DNA from: Bog-756 sp963778165
GTDB taxonomy: Bacteria > Actinomycetota > Acidimicrobiia > Acidimicrobiales > RAAP-2
NCBI GenBank assembly: GCA_963778165.1
Contig: CAVZTE010000003.1
Location: 248,001-312,000, forward strand
Direction of reading: 5' to 3'
Length of the DNA: 64,000 bases
Of this stretch, positions 58,810-64,000 are shown piece by piece; positions within the stretch are counted from its first letter, which is position 1, and every line of letters starts with the position of its first letter. The notes under the pieces were generated by a model, which worked only from the letters and a program-made list of their open reading frames with translations, was not told the DNA's origin and searched no databases. A program made the translations under genes and the position numbers.

Positions 58810-60231
58810 ATGGATTTCCGAGCCTTGTCGGTGACCGGATTGGCGCAGGAGGTGCGGGCGGGAGAGCGATCGGCCCTCTCGCTGGTGGAGCACGCGCTGG
58901 ACCAGATCGCCCAACACAACCCGCAGCTCAACGCCTTCGTGTCCGTGGACGAGGAGCAGGCCCGAGGCCACGCCGAGGACATCGACCGGAAGGTCGCCGC
59001 TGGCGTGGATCCAGGTCCGCTGGCCGGTATCCCGTTGGGGGTTAAGGACCTCGAGGACGCGGTGGGCTATGTCACCACCCATGGGTCACCGGCCTTCGCC
59101 GACAGTCCGGCCTCGGCGTCGAGCTCCCCGCTGGTGGCCCGCCTGGTGGCCGCCGGGTGCGTGGTGGTGGGCAAGACCAACACCCCCGAGCTGGGTTGGA
59201 CATCGGATACCGATAACCGGGTCTTCGGCCCGACGCTCAACCCGTGGAACCTGGACCACTCACCCGGAGGGTCCTCGGGCGGTAGCGCTGCGGCCATCGC
59301 CTCGGGCATGGTGCCACTGGCCACCGGATCGGATGGTGGTGGGTCTATCCGCATCCCCTCATCGTGTTGTGGCCTGTCAGGGATGAAGCCCTCGCTCGGA
59401 CGGGTGCCCAGTGGGGGAGCGGAAGCGCCCGATTGGCATCATCTGTCGACCAGGGGACCGATGGCCCGCCGGTTGGCCGATGTGGTGGCCGCCCTTGACG
59501 TGGTGGTGGGCCCGGATCCGAGCGATCTGCGCTCGCTCCCTCGTCCTGAGGCGTCGTGGACCGCGGCCCTGGATGATCCCAAGCCACCCCGCAAGGTGGC
59601 GTGGTCACCCACACTGGGTTACGCCGAGGTCGACGCTGAGGTGCTGGCCATCTGCCAGCGGGCCATTGGGGTGATGGCCTCGTTGGGGACCGAGGTGGTG
59701 GAAGTCGAGACGGTGTTCGACGCCGATCCGGTAAGCCAGTGGTTGACCTTGGCCGGCGTCTACAACCTGCGCACGCATGAGGGAATCCGTGGGACGGAGA
59801 CTTGGGACGAGATTGATCCGGTCCTTGCTTCGGTGATCGACTCTGCCGCGGCCATCAGTGCGGTCGACCTGGTTCGGGCCGAGGACTCCTGTCACACCCT
59901 GAATCTGCGTCTGGTGGACCTGTTCCATGATGTCCGCCTGTTGATCACCCCGACGGTGGCGGCCGAACCGCCGCTACGGTCACAGGGCGGGTCGGGGATG
60001 ATCAACGGCGTTCCCGAGTACAACTGGGTCAAGTTCACCTACCCGTTCAACATGACCCGTTCGCCGGCAGCGACAGTCTGTGTCGGCCTGACCGCCTCGG
60101 GTCTTCCCGTCGGCCTGCAGTTGGTGGGCCCACAACACGCCGACCTGGTCGTGCTGCGGTCGGCGGCGGCCCTGGAAGCCGCCATCGGATTCGACGATGT
60201 GGCTCCGTTCCCGTCGACGCCCGGAGCCTGA
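58810..60231 (+). CDS. Amidase (amidase-signature family)
   Basis: A 473-residue amidase-signature enzyme. The Ser-cisSer-Lys triad is in place: Lys in GIPLGVKDLEDAVG, the signature SPGGSSGGSAAAIASGMVPLATGSDGGGSIRIPSS carrying cis-Ser (GSSGGS) and the nucleophile Ser (GGGSIRIP). KPSLGRVPSGG and LLITPTVAAEPP near the end are typical too. It hydrolyses an amide (aryl, acyl or nitrile-derived); no GatB/GatC partner is near, so it is not likely the tRNA GatA subunit. Start at 58810 is supported by TACCGT 7 nt upstream. Confidence 0.92.
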   Translation: MDFRALSVTGLAQEVRAGERSALSLVEHALDQIAQHNPQLNAFVSVDEEQARGHAEDIDRKVAAGVDPGPLAGIPLGVKDLEDAVGYVTTHGSPAFADSPASASSSPLVARLVAAGCVVVGKTNTPELGWTSDTDNRVFGPTLNPWNLDHSPGGSSGGSAAAIASGMVPLATGSDGGGSIRIPSSCCGLSGMKPSLGRVPSGGAEAPDWHHLSTRGPMARRLADVVAALDVVVGPDPSDLRSLPRPEASWTAALDDPKPPRKVAWSPTLGYAEVDAEVLAICQRAIGVMASLGTEVVEVETVFDADPVSQWLTLAGVYNLRTHEGIRGTETWDEIDPVLASVIDSAAAISAVDLVRAEDSCHTLNLRLVDLFHDVRLLITPTVAAEPPLRSQGGSGMINGVPEYNWVKFTYPFNMTRSPAATVCVGLTASGLPVGLQLVGPQHADLVVLRSAAALEAAIGFDDVAPFPSTPGA

Positions 60232-60310
60232 GGCTGGGAGGGACGTGAGATCACCCGGCGACGGGCGGGCTACCATGGCCCACCGGTATTCCGGGGTGCA
60301 ACGCAAACCC

Positions 60311-60387
60311 GGGCGTTTAGCTCAGTTGGTTAGAGCGCAGCCTTCACACGGCTGAGGTCGGAGGTTCGAGTCCTCTAGCGCCCACCA
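60311..60387 (+). tRNA. tRNA-Val (CAC)
   Basis: Complete cloverleaf: acceptor GGGCGTT/AGCGCCC (one U-G pair), anticodon stem CAGCC/GGCTG with loop TTCACAC (anticodon CAC), T-loop TTCGAGT, encoded CCA at 60385-60387. An integrase remnant follows about 40 bp downstream. Confidence 0.96.
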
Positions 60388-60428
60388 GGTCAGGGGCCAT
60401 AAATGGCTCTGGAGCGTGGACCTCCGCC

Positions 60429-60716
60429 GTGCAAATGCCCACAGCCAAGATGCGAGCGTGGCGGTCTCCGCCAGCAGAGCCGTCCGGGGACCATCCGCGA
60501 GCGGTCCACCGGGCACTAGGAGCTGCGGGCTTTCGCGGGCGGGATCCCGTCACCGGCAAGCCGAAGCAGGTAACTCGCACGTCCCTTTACGGGCGTCGCA
60601 TGCACGAGACGATGGCTGTGAGGGAGTTCACCTCCACTCTCGCTTGGGCAATGGAAGCCCGCTTCTGTCCCGGCGCTAGGGGATACGAGCGACGATTCTG
60701 TCACTGGTTCGTCTAG
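60429..60716 (+). pseudogene. Remnant of a tyrosine recombinase (integrase) N-terminus beside tRNA-Val
   Basis: The frame contains RGRDPVTGKPKQVTRT followed by GRR and a helical MAVREFTSTLA, which is the arm-binding N-terminal pattern of actinobacterial phage/plasmid integrases. Just before it, the neighbouring frame reads ELRAFAG after a TAG at the place where integrases have W-ELRAFAGRDP, so the fragment carries a nonsense codon and a frame change. Only about 70-90 residues remain and the catalytic domain is missing. Position next to a tRNA 3' end fits an old integration site. I found no second copy of the tRNA end inside the window. Confidence 0.6.
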
Positions 60717-61916
60717 AGGGAAGCGTGGGGGTTCGGAAGAGTTGCGGATATCCACGAGAGACCGAGGCACATCTCGTCCGTTGAGCCATCGCCCCAGGTA
60801 ACGAAGTGAGGCGGGGCTTTCCGCAGGATGGGTAGTTCCTGGGCCAGGGTCGGATCGTAGGTACAGGTGACCTGGAGCGGTTCGCCCGCCGTGACGTGGA
60901 CAGGCTTCGCCAGGTTGTAGGCCTTTTGGTAGTGGAAGTTGTAGTTGGGCACATTGAGTACCGTCTGTGCCTGTGGAGTCCCGGGATTCAGGACAAGCTT
61001 GAAGCTCCGACCCAGCAGGTGCATGTGGGCTTGGGCCCGCACGATGTACCCACTGCTCGACACCGGGAACGTGCATGAGGTCGTATCTCCTGCCGGCGGG
61101 GCGGAGGGATCGCGCCTACAAGCAGCCTCGATGGCATTGACGAAGGTGACAGCCGTCGGTCCGAACTCCTGCCCCTGATGGGCCAGCGATGCCGCCCGGT
61201 TGCAGAGCGGTCCCGGTGACACCGGCCGGGCACGGAACGTCCGGGGCGGCAAAGGAGAGATCCAACTTGAGGGGCAGCAGCGGCGTGGACATGGGCACCG
61301 TCTTGACCACGAGTTTGTTGGTTACGGGCTTGTCACCGACCAGCAGGTTGTAGTGGACCTGCATGATCACCATGGTTCCCGCTGGAAGTTCGATCCCCGT
61401 ACCATTGGGGAGGTCGTCCACACCGTGACCAGGGGCCCAGACGCTCAAAAAGGGCGTGCTCCCGATCTCGTTGATCGGTTCATTGGGCAGTCCGGCTTCA
61501 CCGAAGCATGTCCACCCCCTCCCTCCGACATTGGCCTTGTCCGCTTCGGCCACCAGGGAGGGAGGAAGTAGGAACAGCCCGGCGTGGTGGTCTTCGGTAC
61601 TGCCAGGGAAGAACTGGCTCGAAATTACGTAGGCGTTCTTCTTCAGGTGAGGATTGAGCAAGGTGCAGTGATAGTCGTCGGTGGTTCCTCGGGCTGCCTT
61701 CGGACGATAGGACGGCGATCTGAGGGTGATCGTGGTTACGCGGGAGGCTGATGCAGCAGTGGTGGGAGATGCCCCCGACGAGGCCGAGCATCCGGCGAAG
61801 GCGCCTGCGGAAGCAACAAGGGCAAAAACTCCGAGGAGGACTCCCCACGACCTCCCTTTTGACCCGCTCACACTGCCAATCCGCCGCCGCCGCTTATGTT
61901 CCCCCATAATGAGCAA
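60713..61916 (-). CDS. Copper type II monooxygenase-like lipoprotein, frameshifted
   Basis: A secreted protein of about 400 residues when repaired. It has a basic start, a hydrophobic segment and a lipobox-like FAGCSA (Cys about 43). The N-terminal half has DDYHCTLLNP, DHHAGLFLL (His pair) and VIMQVHYNLL. The C-terminal half has AQAHMHLLGRSFKLVLNPGT (HxH) and LQVTCTYDP. This arrangement matches the PHM/DBH-like copper ascorbate-dependent monooxygenases. The frame breaks at about 61203-61220 (CPAGVTG continues as PLCNRAASLAHQG in the other frame); the span is 401 codons plus one base. It follows the integrase remnant tail to tail, in DNA that looks accessory. Substrate unknown. Confidence 0.75.
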
Positions 61917-62066
61917 CTCCCGCCTCTCGGATCACCCGCTCCCGTCTGAGGGTACTGCAAGCGAAGGATCTTGGCCGAGTCATCCACGCACCCGTGTAAG
62001 TGCCGGTTGGCCACGGTCAATGACCGCTGCTGACCCGGTGATCGGGGGCGCCCCTACTCGGTGGGA

Positions 62067-62393
62067 TCAGGTTGGAATCGGACTGGAAATACGTCGGCGG
62101 CGGAGGAACAACAGGGTTGCGATCGACGCCATCCCACCAATAGTGCTCGTTGCTTGTACCCAAACTCCCAATGGGTTTACCGGTGCCGAACAGGAGCGCC
62201 CGATGGGAGAGGAGCAGCTACTGAGAACGGTACCCGGGTCAACACGCAACAGCACGTAGGTGGCGAGCAGAGAAGCAAATAAGCCAGCGGTAGCCACTGC
62301 CGCCACCACTAGGAAAAAACGCCCTATTCGCCTCACCCGCTCAGTATGACGCTCTGGGCTTGACGGAGCATCCGTACGGTGCCGCTCGGTCAT
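62067..62393 (-). CDS. Small membrane protein, unknown
   Basis: A 108-residue protein with a charged N-terminus, one hydrophobic segment (about 25-50, RFFLVVAAVATAGLFASLLATYVLL), a short Cys-containing loop (SSCSSPIGRSCSAP), a second segment (about 72-95) and a basic end. The two Cys residues may form a disulfide outside the membrane. No family is recognised. It is plausible as a gene from its membrane topology, but weaker than its neighbours. Confidence 0.5.
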   Translation of the reverse strand: MTERHRTDAPSSPERHTERVRRIGRFFLVVAAVATAGLFASLLATYVLLRVDPGTVLSSCSSPIGRSCSAPVNPLGVWVQATSTIGGMASIATLLFLRRRRISSPIPT

Positions 62394-62446
62394 GGCCGAT
62401 AGTGGACTCTGACGATAGGGGGCACCCTGGGCAGCAGTCGATCGGA

Positions 62447-63316
62447 TTATGCGTTGGTATCGTCGGGAGGAGTCAGATCGGGATCGGGAAGCTCGGCTGC
62501 ATGGTCTAGCGACCGCGACGACTGCGGCAAATTGGCATCGCCGATGGTGTAGCTGGTCATAGAAAGCGAGCCGTACGTGTAGCCATCTACAAGAACCTCC
62601 GCACCGGATCCGGCGGCATTGGCCAGGCCGGCTATGTAGAGGAGCGGTATGAAATGGTCGGGTGTCGGCACCGCGGCGCTGAAGTCCCGATGATCCTGCA
62701 AAGCCAGAATGTCATTTGGCGAAGTTGTCATATGGGCCCGCGCTGCATCATCGAACCGGTGACTCCAGTCGAACCCCCCGTCCGGCTGGCCCCAGTCGAC
62801 GCGGCGCAGGTTGTGGACGACGTTGCCACTGCCAATCATGACCACGCCCCGCTGGCGCAGTGCTGCGAGTTGAGCACCCAGTGCAAGGTGGTACTCGAAT
62901 GATTCCTGAGCGTTGATTGAAAGTTGAACAACAGGGATGTCGGCATCCGGAAAGGCGTGGACCAACACCGACCAGGTGCCGTGGTCGAGGCCCCAACTGT
63001 CGTGGTCGAACCCGACCCAAGTCGGTTTGGCAATCTCGGCGACCTCTTCGGCAAGGGCAAGACTCCCTGGAGCTGGGTACTGCACAGAGAAGAGTTCATC
63101 GGGAAACCCGTAGAAGTCGTGGATCGTCTTCGGCCGATCCATCGCCGTGACTGCCGTCAGGTTGACATACCAGTGCGCTGAGACAACCACGATGCCTCGC
63201 GGCCGAGGAATGCTGGCACCAAACCCTCGCCAAGCATCGGTGTAGCGGTTGTGCTCAAGCGCATTCATCGGACTTCCGTGCCCCACGAACGCAGCCGGCA
63301 TCAGCTCTGCGGTCAC
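62447..63316 (-). CDS. ygiD: 4,5-DOPA-dioxygenase extradiol family protein (YgiD/LigB type)
   Basis: A 289-residue protein. Zinc or iron ligands of the family are visible: AAFVGHGSPMNAL (first His), VVSAHWYV, TIHDFYGFPDELF and GSGNVVHNLRRVDW. YPAPGSLALAEEV, DHGTWSVLVHAFPDADIPVVQLSIN and PTPDHFIPLLYIAGLA are further YgiD signatures. E. coli YgiD cleaves the ring of 3,4-dihydroxyphenylalanine; whether this one does is unproven. GTG at 63316 begins the family-typical N-terminus. Located in the accessory-looking end region, with slightly lower GC than the operons before 60 kb. Confidence 0.92.
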   Translation of the reverse strand: MTAELMPAAFVGHGSPMNALEHNRYTDAWRGFGASIPRPRGIVVVSAHWYVNLTAVTAMDRPKTIHDFYGFPDELFSVQYPAPGSLALAEEVAEIAKPTWVGFDHDSWGLDHGTWSVLVHAFPDADIPVVQLSINAQESFEYHLALGAQLAALRQRGVVMIGSGNVVHNLRRVDWGQPDGGFDWSHRFDDAARAHMTTSPNDILALQDHRDFSAAVPTPDHFIPLLYIAGLANAAGSGAEVLVDGYTYGSLSMTSYTIGDANLPQSSRSLDHAAELPDPDLTPPDDTNA

Positions 63317-63425
63317 GTCATCTCAGCCGAAGCGGGCGCATTGGATTCCCTCTACGTAGCACCGAACTAGGGTCTACACCCATTTTGCGATTGCTGCCAT
63401 GAAGGCCCCAGGCTCATCCAGGCCT

Positions 63426-63782
63426 TTAGCCGGCCACCCAGGCGATAGCGTCGTCCCGCTCTGCTATTGGGAACGTCTTCGTTTCGCCCGGAGTCATCCA
63501 GCCAAAGAGGTCGGTCAGATGATGCATCCACTCGATATCAGTCACCAAAGCAATACGCTTCCAGGCTCGGAGATGCTCGATGCCGAGCTTGAGGTCCTGC
63601 CAAAGGGCCCCGCCCGTCATTCCGTCGAAATCGTTCATGACAATGACGAATCGGACTTCGCCGGTTGCCGCAGCCCGTTCGAGGGCGGGTAGAACGACAT
63701 CCCGATAGTCCTCAGCCTTGAGCTTGCCAGCGGCCTCGAAGCCAATGACTCCCGGAGGCATGTCACTGAGTTCCTTGATCAC
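63426..63782 (-). CDS. SpoIIAA-like (STAS/SEC14 type, DUF3478) protein
   Basis: A 118-residue single-domain protein. IGFEAAGKLKAEDYRDVVLPALERAAATGEVRFVIVMNDFDGMTGGALWQDLKLGIEHLRAWKRIALVTDIEWMHHL matches the SpoIIAA-like family (PF11964), which has a STAS/CRAL-TRIO-like fold, often in stress-related settings. It has no phosphorylatable Ser motif of true anti-anti-sigma factors. ATG at 63782 overlaps the stop of the next gene upstream (63779), so they are co-translated. Confidence 0.85.
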   Translation of the reverse strand: MIKELSDMPPGVIGFEAAGKLKAEDYRDVVLPALERAAATGEVRFVIVMNDFDGMTGGALWQDLKLGIEHLRAWKRIALVTDIEWMHHLTDLFGWMTPGETKTFPIAERDDAIAWVAG

Positions 63783-64000
63783 GTTCCATCACCAGCCTTC
63801 CTGAACCCTGAGTGTTCCATACGCCCAGTGGTGCCGCTGTGGGTCACAGTCCCGGCCTCAGGGGCACCTGATAGACCTCGTGGAATCAGCGAGCGTCGGC
63901 CCATCCGTTGGGGGGACTCCCTCGCACCTCGGTAAACGAGATAGCTACCCAGGGGAACGAGCAAGAACACGAACCCCGCTGGGCACGCTGCAACCGGGCC
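63779..64000 (-). CDS. Truncated membrane protein, 5' end outside window
   Basis: The frame is open to the window edge, so only about 73 C-terminal residues are seen. They contain one hydrophobic segment (GFVFLLVPLGSYLVYRGA) and a polar end with HSGTTGRMEHSGFRKAGDGT. A GTG at 63970 is an internal option. Its stop overlaps the SpoIIAA-like gene by 4 bp. No family can be named from this part. Confidence 0.5.
   Translation of the reverse strand, partial: GPVAACPAGFVFLLVPLGSYLVYRGARESPQRMGRRSLIPRGLSGAPEAGTVTHSGTTGRMEHSGFRKAGDGT

Noticed and set aside
58810..60231. GatA subunit of tRNA amidotransferase
   Set aside because: No gatB or gatC is nearby and the protein looks like a general amidase; the murT-gatD pair is unrelated to tRNA amidation.
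1..64000. CRISPR arrays, rRNA genes, replication origins and complete insertion sequences
   Set aside because: I looked for regularly spaced repeats, rRNA core sequences, DnaA-box clusters and transposases flanked by inverted repeats and saw none.

Overview
The window is high-GC bacterial DNA of actinobacterial type, most likely from the class Acidimicrobiia or a close relative. This rests on frequent GTG starts and GTGA/ATGA gene overlaps, a MurT/GatD pair, actinobacterial-type MscL and nitroreductase/LLM flavoproteins, and a recurring leaderless promoter pattern (a TANNNT hexamer 6-8 nt before the start codon) at about fourteen genes. No database search was possible, so the taxon is an inference.

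Layout. 1-1.7 kb: end of an MBL-fold hydrolase, then rph and rdgB, all overlapping by 4 bp. 1.8-12.3 kb: DUF4388 protein, methyltransferase plus enoyl-CoA hydratase (both frameshifted), L,D-transpeptidase, glnD, GT4 glycosyltransferase, tRNA-Cys, iron-permease-like protein, PhyH dioxygenase, DUF2127 protein (frameshifted) and tRNA-Val(GAC). 12.7-34.5 kb: a cell-surface region with two GT87-type and one PIG-V-type GT-C glycosyltransferases, a secreted RCC1-repeat protein, a large frameshifted S8-type peptidase, four YfhO-type membrane paralogues (two on each strand) and a decayed fifth large membrane gene. 34.7-45.8 kb: lipoprotein, DUF7064-like protein (frameshifted), thioesterase, peroxiredoxin, nitroreductase/LLM pair, mscL, MFS exporter with its TetR and a perfect operator palindrome, enoyl-CoA hydratase, YqgE, GNAT and LysR. 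46.3-49.9 kb: HAD-acyltransferase fusion, then murT and gatD. 49.9-57 kb: a tightly overlapped four-gene operon (acyl reductase-HAD fusion, zinc alcohol dehydrogenase, LarA-like protein, acyltransferase) divergent from a TetR gene, which I consider the most interesting system here. 57-60.4 kb: membrane protein, VOC protein, amidase and tRNA-Val(CAC). 60.4-64 kb: accessory-looking DNA starting with an integrase remnant beside the tRNA, then a frameshifted copper-monooxygenase-like lipoprotein, a small membrane protein, a YgiD-type dioxygenase, a SpoIIAA-like protein and a truncated membrane protein.

How the genes fit together. The 46-57 kb block carries two acyltransferases, two HAD-IB phosphatase-like domains, an acyl-(CoA) reductase and an alcohol dehydrogenase. 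It could make or modify an unusual lipid (fatty alcohol, wax-like or ether-like), under a TetR regulator sharing a symmetric promoter. The 12-34 kb block looks like glycan or glycolipid assembly at the membrane using polyprenyl-phosphate sugars. Six genes show one-base reading-frame breaks and one membrane gene carries several lesions. Whether these are real decay or sequence error cannot be decided from the window.
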